Assembly (NCBI GenBank): GCA_023145935.1
Contig: JAGLDB010000098.1
Span: 1 to 6,927 of the forward strand
Reading direction: 5' to 3'
From: Candidatus Sabulitectum sp.
Lineage (GTDB): Bacteria; Fermentibacterota; Fermentibacteria; Fermentibacterales; Fermentibacteraceae
Length of the DNA: 6,927 bases
The notes beneath the pieces were generated by a model, which made no database searches, was not told the DNA's origin, and saw only the letters and a list, made by a program, of their open reading frames with translations. Position numbers and translations under genes: made by a program. Positions 1 through 6,536 of this stretch are shown one piece after another. The first letter of the stretch is position 1. The number at the start of each line of letters is the position of its first letter.

Positions 1-674
1 CCATGATCAACGGCCAGTATGCCCGAGCTGTAGTCAAAGTTGGTCTGGGTACTGTCTTCTATGGTTGCATAAACATAGTAGTATCCTTCGGCGAACAATG
101 AACAGTCCCATACAAATTCACCGGAGTCATCCAGATCAACTGCTATCTCAACAAGCCCTGAGGATGGATCGGTATCGGTGTCCAGGAATACACCCACTTT
201 TCCATTGGAGTACCCGGATGAAACCCATTCAACAGTGAATGATGTATCTGCACTTGCGCCTTCCGCAGCCGGAGTGGTCACGGTAATTGCAGGGTCTCCG
301 CTTGAATGATCCACAGAGAGGGTTCCGTCAGACCAGTCGAAACCGTTGGAAGAACCACTGGTAATTATGGCCCTGACAAAAAATTCACCGTCTGGGACTC
401 CGGCAAGATCCCATGAGTATGAGCCTGAAGCGGAAAGTCCAGAGGTTATGGATCGCTGCCCAACAGGTCCGGCCACATCATTGTAGAAAAGAGACACAGT
501 ACCACTTGATGAAGAAGACCATGTTACGGTGTAGTTATCCACTGCAGAAGCCCCTTCTGCAGGAGGAGCAGTAACAGTGATGCTAAGTGCATCAGACGGT
601 CCGCTTGAATCATCCCCGCAGGACACAGAGAAAAGAATAAGCAGACCTGTGAGCATCAGTTTCTTCAAATTCAT
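1..674 (-). CDS. Probable surface lipoprotein with tandem Ig/Fn3-like repeats (3' end outside window)
   Basis: The start ATG is at 674-672 and 224 complete codons are read before the left edge with no stop, so the C-terminus is missing. The N-terminus (MNLKKLMLTGLLILFSVSCG) is a short basic stretch, a hydrophobic segment and Cys19, followed by a GDDSSG linker; this looks like a lipoprotein signal peptide. The residue at -3 of the lipobox is Ser rather than Leu, so lipidation is probable but not certain. The mature part holds two beta-sandwich-like repeats (residues 32-123 and 130-224), each opening with ITVT(A/T)P.AEGASA and T(V)xW and ending in (L)(S/A)VDH. The pattern recalls Ser/Thr-rich Kre9/KNH-like or Fn3-like domains (family assignment is inference). 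The gene overlaps the stop of the giant prepilin gene by one base (TAATG), so the two products are likely made together. Possible roles are an outer-membrane anchored partner or an adhesion module; no catalytic motif is visible. Confidence 0.8.
   Translation of the reverse strand, partial: MNLKKLMLTGLLILFSVSCGDDSSGPSDALSITVTAPPAEGASAVDNYTVTWSSSSSGTVSLFYNDVAGPVGQRSITSGLSASGSYSWDLAGVPDGEFFVRAIITSGSSNGFDWSDGTLSVDHSSGDPAITVTTPAAEGASADTSFTVEWVSSGYSNGKVGVFLDTDTDPSSGLVEIAVDLDDSGEFVWDCSLFAEGYYYVYATIEDSTQTNFDYSSGILAVDH
3..287 (-). repeat. Ig/Fn3-like repeat 2 of the lipoprotein
   Basis: Residues 130-224. The opening ITVTTPAAEGASA, the FTVEW strand, the EFVWDC...EGYYYVYATI section and the closing GILAVDH match repeat 1 in order and spacing. 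The window ends one base pair short of a full codon after the closing His, so a third repeat may follow outside. Confidence 0.7.
306..581 (-). repeat. Ig/Fn3-like repeat 1 of the lipoprotein
   Basis: Residues 32-123. It opens with ITVTAPPAEGASA, has a YTVTW core strand and a SYSWDL...PDGEFFVRAI section, and closes with GTLSVDH. Repeat 2 has the same motif order, but codon choice differs between the copies, so the duplication is old rather than recent. Confidence 0.7.
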
Positions 675-3589
675 TAATGACCCTCCAGAAGTCTTCGTGG
701 ATCCGGAACATACAATGGAGCAACCCTGTATTGACCATGGTAGGGTGCAGCTCCAGGAGCAAATGGCTTACCTCTTGCAGATTCAACAGGGCGTGCTCCA
801 CTCTCTCCGTCCACTACTGCTGTTCCATCAAACATGTCAGGAAGCCATGTTTCTGTGGTAAAACATCTTATGTCATCCAAGTTCCATCCGGCAGCGGTGT
901 TGGATCCATCGCTGGTCATCCTCCATCGGAAAAGCACAGTATTATTGGCAGGCCAGACTAAAGGGGCAGGGAGACCATCCAGTCTGTATCTGAATGTGGT
1001 AAACCCTGTTGAAGAACCGTGAAACTTACAGAGTTCGAACCAGGAAGCCGGTGCCACCTCGGAGAACGGGGCTACCTCAAGACGGGCATAATCGTAGTTC
1101 AGTTCAGTCCTGGGAGAGGCTATGAATTCAATGTATGAGTAGATCCCCGCACCTGTGTCGTTGTCAAAGCACACAGGAGGAGAGAGAAGGAAGTTGTTCT
1201 GGTTGTTCTCGTATTCTCGATCCCATGGACTGACAAGTGACATATCGTTACCTGCCCATTTTGAGCCGTTGGGCGTCCAGGTTGGATCCGGGGCTCCGCT
1301 GTTGCTGTATGCGAACCAGTCAAACCCTCCACCGTTCATATCAACCTGGGGCCAATCAGCACCTGCTCTGCTTCGGCAGTAATCAACCTGCCATCCACCA
1401 TGAGACTCTCCTGCTGTTCCGTAGTTAAATCTGAGAAGTACTGTATCACCGGCATAGTCAGTTATATCGAAAACAGCAAAATCATACGAGTTCGGCCCGG
1501 TTGAGCCCCATCCGTAATTGTGTCCAGTCCACCCGGGCTGTCCACCGAGAGAAGTAACTGCATTGGTGTAGTAGCCAAAATAGGGAGCAATAAGATCCCA
1601 GGTAGCACCGTTGTCACCACTCATTAATACATTGCATCCACCACCGGCATTTCCAAAGTCATATTTGTGGAAGAATGCAATTGCGATACGATCACCTGCG
1701 GAGAAAGAAGTGAGATCGATCTCCGGGCTCTGCAGCCAGGCTCTTGTTGGAGTAGTATTGTAGTTTGCCGTTCCTCCTACAGAGTAGTACCAGTCTCCTC
1801 TGTAAGCGTCAGCCTGATTGTCCACAGCGATCCACTGGTCCTCGGTGTAACCGGGCCAGACACCATGTGTCCACCCCGCCATGCCGAAGTTCCTGGCGTC
1901 TATGTATATGGCGTCAAAGAGAATACCGTTGATGTCAAACGGGTGGAGGTTCTTGGAGCAGAAGCCGATCTGGAAGTCATTTGAGAATGGAATTCCCGCT
2001 GAAGCAGCTTCTGCAGTAAGGTCAATGATAGCTTCTTCCCATACCTGGAACAAGCTTGGAGCCTGAAGCATTCTGTTGGACAAGTCCCATGAATCAGCTA
2101 TATTTTCGACTATTCTCACATTGTCGATGCTGATTCCATCCATGCCAACAGCTGAGGTAGTAGGGTCATTATCCTCCTGGGCAAAAACAATCCGGAAATC
2201 AGACCAGTCATATCCCACAGGGGCAAGCTGATCAAGATCGACCTCTCTGGTTATCCATGATCCGTTGGGGAAGGAACCTGGATTAAGAGCAACCTGGGCA
2301 ACAGGGTCACCCTGGATTGACCCGGACATAATGCCAATAAAATCACCTGCGCTGGTTTCGTCTCCACGATCGGTAAAGTCGTACTGGAGCCATATTTCAC
2401 TGCTGCCTGAATACGCTGACAGATCGTAGCTCTTCATCACTCTGCATTCATTGGCTCCCCCGTTTCTCCGGGAATCCATATTCAGATAATTCCCATCGGT
2501 GGGATAATCCTGGGAAACAACTATCCTGCCAAGAGCGTTTGTCCAGTAGGTCCAGTCTTTGTTATCTCTGTTTGAAAAACCGGAAAATCCCTCAATGTCA
2601 ATCTCTGTAGTATCACCTGCAGAAAAGATCGGCAGAAAAACACCATCTTCATAATCAAGGCCATCATTGCTTTCACGCCAGTGGAATCGTATTCTGAGGT
2701 CAGTATCGGTATAATCACTTATATCAACAGTCCAAATGGCCATGTTTGTACTGACGCCTGATTTCCAGCAGTCTGTAACAAGACAATTGCTTGCTTCATA
2801 GGCTATTGATGCATCGTTCAATCTTTGTACTCTTCCATAGCCGGGATCGCTTAACCATGTCTCCCAGTTGTTTGTCCAGCTGGCAATTGATTCAAAGTCT
2901 TCTTGAATTACAGGTTCCCAGACAAACCCTCCCTCCATGTCATCTTCGAAGACGAATCCGGGATGGTTTTCAAAATCTTCCTCGAACTTGTACTCTGTCC
3001 AACGACCAAGGAGTCCACCTGATTCTTCATAGATGTCCTTGTAGTCACTGAGAGAAAGACCGGCAAGTTCAAGGTTGTAAGGTGTTGAATAACCATTGTA
3101 TTCCATACCTGAAGCCATTGTAATGGTAAAGTAGATCGTCCTGACCGACGACAGATCAACCGCAGTCTCACCAAAAGCATCAGTATAGGAAAAGGTAATT
3201 TCAGCATCTCTGACAGGCAGAACAAGATCATCGCCATTTCCATCGGTAACGGTGATCGAACCCTGAGAGTTTGCGATGGTGATCACATCCTCCAAGCCGC
3301 CTGTACCCGGATCCCTCACATTAGAGACAAATGTAAACCGTTGAGGATCCGCCTCCTGCACCGGATCTTCAATTCTGAAAAGATCACCTGGATATGCTGC
3401 ATTTTCAAGAAGCGACTCTATCTCGGAGGCAGCCAGATTTGCAACACTCCCCTCCTGTGAATGCTCCGTAGCAACATCTGCCGCCTGTAAACCCCCTCTT
3501 AGAAAAACGAAAGCAGCTGCAAAGATCACTCCGATCAGAACAACGACCATCACAATCTCCACCAGGGTAAAACCCTTTGTAGTTCTCAT
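674..3589 (-). CDS. Giant type IV prepilin-like (PilW/GspJ-like) protein with multiple MAM/immune-inhibitor-A-like jelly-roll segments
   Basis: The 971-residue product starts with the class III leader MRTTKGFTLVEIV: Gly6 is the prepilin peptidase -1 residue, Phe7 the methylated +1 residue and Glu11 the +5 glutamate, followed by a hydrophobic helix to about residue 30. Residues 36-180 look like a PilW/GspJ pilin body, including ITFSYTDAFG and SVRTIYFTI. Most pseudopilins are about 130-350 residues; here about 700 more follow. These resemble beta jelly rolls of the MAM / choice-of-anchor J type: an N-half (230-338), a complete domain (345-495), a C-half (516-567), then domains at 572-740 and 751-910. 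Closing motifs of the GxxxDxh kind recur (MDGISIDNVRI, GGWQVDYC, AGWNLDDIRCF). Nine cysteines lie in the jelly-roll part. A Pro/Arg-rich tail (911-971) ends the protein with no recognisable sorting signal. GGGAGGAG six bases upstream supports the start. Inferred role: minor or tip pilin that displays a ligand-binding stalk outside the cell. The pilin identity is firm; the ligand is unknown. Confidence 0.92.
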   Translation of the reverse strand: MRTTKGFTLVEIVMVVVLIGVIFAAAFVFLRGGLQAADVATEHSQEGSVANLAASEIESLLENAAYPGDLFRIEDPVQEADPQRFTFVSNVRDPGTGGLEDVITIANSQGSITVTDGNGDDLVLPVRDAEITFSYTDAFGETAVDLSSVRTIYFTITMASGMEYNGYSTPYNLELAGLSLSDYKDIYEESGGLLGRWTEYKFEEDFENHPGFVFEDDMEGGFVWEPVIQEDFESIASWTNNWETWLSDPGYGRVQRLNDASIAYEASNCLVTDCWKSGVSTNMAIWTVDISDYTDTDLRIRFHWRESNDGLDYEDGVFLPIFSAGDTTEIDIEGFSGFSNRDNKDWTYWTNALGRIVVSQDYPTDGNYLNMDSRRNGGANECRVMKSYDLSAYSGSSEIWLQYDFTDRGDETSAGDFIGIMSGSIQGDPVAQVALNPGSFPNGSWITREVDLDQLAPVGYDWSDFRIVFAQEDNDPTTSAVGMDGISIDNVRIVENIADSWDLSNRMLQAPSLFQVWEEAIIDLTAEAASAGIPFSNDFQIGFCSKNLHPFDINGILFDAIYIDARNFGMAGWTHGVWPGYTEDQWIAVDNQADAYRGDWYYSVGGTANYNTTPTRAWLQSPEIDLTSFSAGDRIAIAFFHKYDFGNAGGGCNVLMSGDNGATWDLIAPYFGYYTNAVTSLGGQPGWTGHNYGWGSTGPNSYDFAVFDITDYAGDTVLLRFNYGTAGESHGGWQVDYCRSRAGADWPQVDMNGGGFDWFAYSNSGAPDPTWTPNGSKWAGNDMSLVSPWDREYENNQNNFLLSPPVCFDNDTGAGIYSYIEFIASPRTELNYDYARLEVAPFSEVAPASWFELCKFHGSSTGFTTFRYRLDGLPAPLVWPANNTVLFRWRMTSDGSNTAAGWNLDDIRCFTTETWLPDMFDGTAVVDGESGARPVESARGKPFAPGAAPYHGQYRVAPLYVPDPRRLLEGH
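681..686 (-). promoter_or_regulatory. Ribosome binding site of the lipoprotein gene
   Basis: GGAGGG lies six bases before the ATG at 674 and inside the last codons (Leu-Glu-Gly-His) of the upstream prepilin gene. With the TAATG overlap this supports termination-reinitiation coupling. Confidence 0.75.
860..1339 (-). other. C-terminal jelly-roll segment of the giant prepilin
   Basis: Residues 751-910. It runs from MNGGGFDWFAYSNSG through DPTWTPNGSKWAGNDMSLVS, NNFLLSPPVCF, a YIEF strand, TVLFRWRMTSDG and the closing AAGWNLDDIRCF. LLSPPV and the GWNxDDI closer match the jelly-roll pattern. Cys807, Cys854 and Cys909 could pair partly with each other. Confidence 0.6.
1370..1876 (-). other. Immune-inhibitor-A-like jelly-roll body lacking its usual opener
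   Basis: Residues 572-740. GWTHGVWPG, EDQW, RGDWYYSVGG, WLQSPEIDL, IAFFHKYDF, SGDNGATWDLI, VFDITDYAGDTVLLRFNYGT and GGWQVDYC follow the element order of choice-of-anchor J / M6-peptidase-associated domains. The acidic opener (of the type DDMEGG) normally just before GWTHG is absent here, but one occurs 350 residues earlier. Confidence 0.65.
2105..2557 (-). other. Complete jelly-roll (MAM-like) domain in the giant prepilin
   Basis: Residues 345-495. The order of elements is DWTYWTNALGRIVV, a GNYLNMDS strand, VMKSYDLSAYSGSSEIWLQY, RGDE, then WITREVDL, DFRIVFAQEDN and the closing MDGISIDNVRI. This is the canonical run seen in secreted MAM-like jelly rolls of many environmental bacteria (family resemblance from memory, not searched). 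Confidence 0.65.
3500..3589 (-). other. Class III prepilin leader and transmembrane/assembly helix
   Basis: Residues 1-30. A six-residue basic leader ends in Gly6, cleavage is expected before Phe7, and Glu11 is at +5. The hydrophobic stretch from Val10 to Leu30 would be both the membrane anchor and the packing helix of the fibre. Confidence 0.93.
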
Positions 3590-3595
3590 GGCTGT

Positions 3596-3603
3596 CTCCT
3601 CCC
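3596..3603 (-). promoter_or_regulatory. Ribosome binding site of the giant prepilin gene
   Basis: GGGAGGAG ends six bases before the ATG at 3589, within the 31-base gap after the preceding gene. It is a near-perfect Shine-Dalgarno sequence and fixes the start just before the MRTTKGF leader. Confidence 0.8.
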
Positions 3604-3620
3604 TTTAATATGTTTCTTTA

Positions 3621-5027
3621 TCAAAATCTATCATCTTCTATGTTGTAATCCTCCATTTCGGGAGGATCTATTATCCAGCTGTATGTGTTCCATCTTCTCA
3701 ACATAGGGAAGTAAGGCGGATGCTGCACTCCAAGACCCTGATCCCAGCTGTTTCCCAACTGGTAACCACTGTTTCCTGAAGAAAGTCTACCCATGGTTCT
3801 TTCCACGAGGCTGCCGGCGACAGTTAACCTGGTCTGCTCCGTGGGAGAGTAGGGAACCAGGGCTTTAAGAGAACCGGAAGGTGCTGCCAGACAGGCTCTA
3901 ACGAGAAATGCTCTGTCGGTCTCAATTTCCCACCTGCCAGGCCAGTCACTGCCGCCTGTCTCATCAGGATCTGCAGGAATAACTATATCACCAAGAGCCA
4001 CAAGACCAAGCGGTCCGCCGGAGCCCACAACTCCTCCATCTATTCCTCCACCCAGTGCCAGATCGTGGGTAGCTATTATTGTCATGGGATGATCGGGTCT
4101 TCTAATAGTCTTGACCATCACAGAAGAAAATCCGTTCCGGACAATGATCAAATTGATACCTTCAAGGTCAACTGTTCTTTGAGGGGCATTCTGATTTTCC
4201 TTAATCAAGAGTCTTCCCCCTTCCACAAGAATTCTTTCAGCACTAATGCGAAGAATATCACTCTGACCTGAATGTGAACCAGAAACAAAACTTCGGAAAT
4301 GCTCTGCCATATGCTCGAAGTCAATTTCAGATGAAGTGGCCTGCCAGTATGGGCTTCCCTGTCTGTGACGAGTAAAAGGCCGTACCCATATTGAGCTTCC
4401 TGCCGGGTGTGGAATATCAGAGATACCCGCTCCTGCAAACCTGAAACCACCCCGGGAAGTGGTGGAGATCATAGAAACATATGGATCTTCCGTGGAGTCT
4501 GGTGAATAGCTGCTGAAATGAATAATTCCGTTGGAGTGAACAGGGCCATCCACTACCCTTCCATCAACAAAATACCCCTCCGGAATCCCATCTTCCGTAA
4601 GCAATGCATAGCTTGAGGGGAATGCTGGAGCGGCTTTTATGTTAATATCTCTGGTTACATCACCTGAAATACCTCTGGAACGAATTTCAACTGCTCTGTT
4701 GCTGCAAAGACCTGTTGACCAGTTCACCGGATCAATTACTACAAAGAATTTCCCGCAATCCGGTAACCCGATCCACCCTGAACTGTCTCCTTCCATTGAA
4801 AGAACAAAAGGCTCACCGTCTGCGGGAACAGATTCCATGAAAGACAGATGGTGAAGAGCAAGAGCCGTTCCAGCTTCAGCGGCAGTTGCAGCGCGTATCC
4901 TGTTCATCTTAAAGATAACTGTGCGGGCATTCATCTGAGAATAGGTGTATACCACGCCTGTAAGAATAAACAGCACAGCAGCAACCACCACAACCATGGC
5001 CAGTGCACTTCCTCTTTCACACCTCAC
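3621..5027 (-). CDS. PilX-like protein with a DUF4900-like extracellular region (copy 2)
   Basis: This 468-residue protein begins at a GTG (MRCERGSALAMVVVV). The N-terminus has the PilX_N pattern: basic leader, Gly6-Ser7, a long hydrophobic helix (residues 8-26) without a +5 glutamate, then an AEAGTAL motif at 50-56. The exported part contains DGPVHSNG at 160-167, a motif I associate with DUF4900-type domains, then a LVALGDIVIPADPDE section and a C-terminal HPPYFP (436-441) followed by WNTYSW (446-451). Motif order and spacing match the protein encoded just upstream, so the two are paralogues. In pili, PilX-type proteins are minor subunits that prime assembly and tune adhesion (known for the family; inferred here). 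No ATG start is possible: the in-frame codons upstream lead straight to the stop of the preceding gene, and GGAG sits seven bases before the GTG. The surface role of the domain is unknown. Confidence 0.88.
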   Translation of the reverse strand: MRCERGSALAMVVVVAAVLFILTGVVYTYSQMNARTVIFKMNRIRAATAAEAGTALALHHLSFMESVPADGEPFVLSMEGDSSGWIGLPDCGKFFVVIDPVNWSTGLCSNRAVEIRSRGISGDVTRDINIKAAPAFPSSYALLTEDGIPEGYFVDGRVVDGPVHSNGIIHFSSYSPDSTEDPYVSMISTTSRGGFRFAGAGISDIPHPAGSSIWVRPFTRHRQGSPYWQATSSEIDFEHMAEHFRSFVSGSHSGQSDILRISAERILVEGGRLLIKENQNAPQRTVDLEGINLIIVRNGFSSVMVKTIRRPDHPMTIIATHDLALGGGIDGGVVGSGGPLGLVALGDIVIPADPDETGGSDWPGRWEIETDRAFLVRACLAAPSGSLKALVPYSPTEQTRLTVAGSLVERTMGRLSSGNSGYQLGNSWDQGLGVQHPPYFPMLRRWNTYSWIIDPPEMEDYNIEDDRF

Positions 5028-5034
5028 AAAAACA

Positions 5035-5038
5035 CTCC
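5035..5038 (-). promoter_or_regulatory. Ribosome binding site that decides a GTG start
   Basis: GGAG is separated by seven bases (TGTTTTT) from the GTG at 5027. The two nearby upstream ATGs are out of frame and meet stops within a few codons, so GTG is the best start. The site is weaker than the others in the operon. Confidence 0.65.
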
Positions 5039-5051
5039 ATTTCCCATGGGT

Positions 5052-6524
5052 TTAATACGGCGGGAAAGGACCATCGTGAACATCATTGGCGTTCAAGTCC
5101 GGCAGATCCTCCCACATTGTCGTGTTCCAGTTTGCGGTGGTGGGAAAGAAGGGAGGATGCATGTAAAGAAGCCTGGGATCAAAGTAAACTCCCATGTTGA
5201 AACCCTTTGTACCAGTACCGGTGTAGCCCTCACTCTGTATCATATATCCGCCGATTATCTGGAACTCGCAGACAGGATCCGGTTGCGTGTGGTCCTCTGC
5301 TTTAAGAACTCCTTCCAGAGCAAGCAGAACTGCGCAGTAGAATACGCTGTCGTCAGTGCAGATCTGAAATTGCTCAGGCCCCCATTCCACTTGATTGCTA
5401 TCCGGATCATCTGCGATGATCATATCACCCTGCACAGACAAAAGCCCGAGAAGATTCTCATTGTCCGGGTCCTGAGGGTCCGGATTCTTGTAAAACAACG
5501 GACCGGACATGTAGATAGAGCCAATGGTTCCAATTGTAAGAGCCATATCAAGCCCCTCATCCTGGTCCTGGTGACTCCTGAGATAGAAATATTCACTGCT
5601 ACTATTAGCGATCCACACAACGGGATTAGTCATATTCCCCAGAGGGTATGCAACAGGCGTCGGCGTCGCGGATGGACCACGCATGACAAAAAGAGTATCT
5701 CCCTTAAGAGACAGTCTTGATCCGTTTGGAACCTCTGTAGATGTCAGACTCAAACCGCCTGAACTAGCTGCGTTCCTGACCCCTTCCCAGTCCAGCTCGG
5801 CTGCTCCGAATGGAATGGGCTCCACTCCCAGATCAAAGTAGGGAGGTCCCAGGATCAGCCTGTTGTACGGCCGCATTTGAAGCTTCCCAATGGCCGGTGT
5901 AGTAGCGTCAGTCTTTGCTGGACCGTAAGCATAGTAATCGGATGTAAGCTCAAAACTGTAGAAAAAAACATCATTATCGCTGGTAAAATCCACGCTTTGT
6001 ACCCAGACCGGCCCGTTGGCATAAAACGGCCCGTCAAATCTGTAACCGTCTCCGTAGTATCCATGGAGATCCGGATCATCCATAAAAACCGAGAACCTGG
6101 CCAGATTCTGAGGCATAACGATTGTGGCCATTCCGTATGTTTCAACTGTGCTTCCGGAAACATTGGCAACACATCTTATGAGGAATGCGTTAGCCATGAT
6201 AATGCTTGAGTTGTGGTTGTTCGGGTCAATTGTGGCATAAACACTGCCCAAATCCCCGGGTAGATCCATAGGAACAGATTCCGTGCCCAGAAAGTCCTGG
6301 GGGATGGAATCTGTGGGAAGCGATGCACCTGCGGTAAGCATGTGCGTGGCCAGGTTCAGGCCTGCCTCGGCAGAAAGCTTTGCCTGAACCCTCTCCCTGG
6401 TCCAGATCTGAGTAGCAACATTTGTCTGGAAGTACCGGAATGCACCAGCAGTGAGGATGATAAGAAACATGGATGCAACCAGAACCAGAACCAGAGCCGA
6501 GCCTCTTCTGTGTGTTGTATTCAT
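5052..6524 (-). CDS. PilX-like protein with a DUF4900-like extracellular region (copy 1)
   Basis: The chosen start gives 490 residues beginning MNTTHRRGSALVLVLV. A longer reading from 6644 would add 40 residues that overlap the previous gene and put the hydrophobic helix too far from the N-terminus; AGGAGG six bases before 6524 settles the choice. After the basic leader and Gly8-Ser9 comes a hydrophobic helix (residues 10-29) without a +5 glutamate, then SAEAGL at 51-56, as in PilX_N proteins. The exported region has DGPFYANG at 164-171, LLSVQGDMIIADDPDS, then FDPRLLYMHPPFFP and WNTTMW (466-471), each with a counterpart in the next gene. The stop TAA is followed by a 24-base gap to the paralogue. 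It is probably a minor pilin acting with its paralogue and the giant prepilin at the fibre tip or base. The role is inferred; the PilX-like N-terminus is clear. Confidence 0.9.
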   Translation of the reverse strand: MNTTHRRGSALVLVLVASMFLIILTAGAFRYFQTNVATQIWTRERVQAKLSAEAGLNLATHMLTAGASLPTDSIPQDFLGTESVPMDLPGDLGSVYATIDPNNHNSSIIMANAFLIRCVANVSGSTVETYGMATIVMPQNLARFSVFMDDPDLHGYYGDGYRFDGPFYANGPVWVQSVDFTSDNDVFFYSFELTSDYYAYGPAKTDATTPAIGKLQMRPYNRLILGPPYFDLGVEPIPFGAAELDWEGVRNAASSGGLSLTSTEVPNGSRLSLKGDTLFVMRGPSATPTPVAYPLGNMTNPVVWIANSSSEYFYLRSHQDQDEGLDMALTIGTIGSIYMSGPLFYKNPDPQDPDNENLLGLLSVQGDMIIADDPDSNQVEWGPEQFQICTDDSVFYCAVLLALEGVLKAEDHTQPDPVCEFQIIGGYMIQSEGYTGTGTKGFNMGVYFDPRLLYMHPPFFPTTANWNTTMWEDLPDLNANDVHDGPFPPY

Positions 6525-6530
6525 CAGCAT

Positions 6531-6536
6531 CCTCCT
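6531..6536 (-). promoter_or_regulatory. Ribosome binding site overlapping the upstream stop codon
   Basis: AGGAGG lies six bases before the ATG at 6524 and shares bases with the TAG stop (6537-6535) of the preceding gene. A ribosome finishing that gene covers this site, which favours coupled translation. Confidence 0.8.

Noticed and set aside
542..562. Perfect 9-base inverted repeat CTGCAGAAG-CCC-CTTCTGCAG, possible hairpin or terminator
   Set aside because: It lies inside the lipoprotein coding region (Pro-Ala-Glu-Gly-Ala-Ser-Ala), has no T tract, and the equivalent place in repeat 2 lacks it, so codon choice is the simplest explanation.
610..801. Small minus-strand frame of 63 codons across the prepilin-lipoprotein junction
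   Set aside because: It is out of frame with both genes, whose signals (stop, Shine-Dalgarno, ATG, signal peptide) fit together without it.
3590..3620. Possible internal promoter in the largest intergenic gap
   Set aside because: The 31 bases contain the TATTAAAG and GGGAGGAG stretch; the latter is the ribosome binding site and there is no convincing -35/-10 pair.
4848..5720. Plus-strand open frame of 290 codons
   Set aside because: It runs antisense across the junction of the two PilX-like genes, is rich in His, Arg, Cys and Ser with no recognisable motif, and has no good ribosome binding site. The minus-strand genes explain this DNA.
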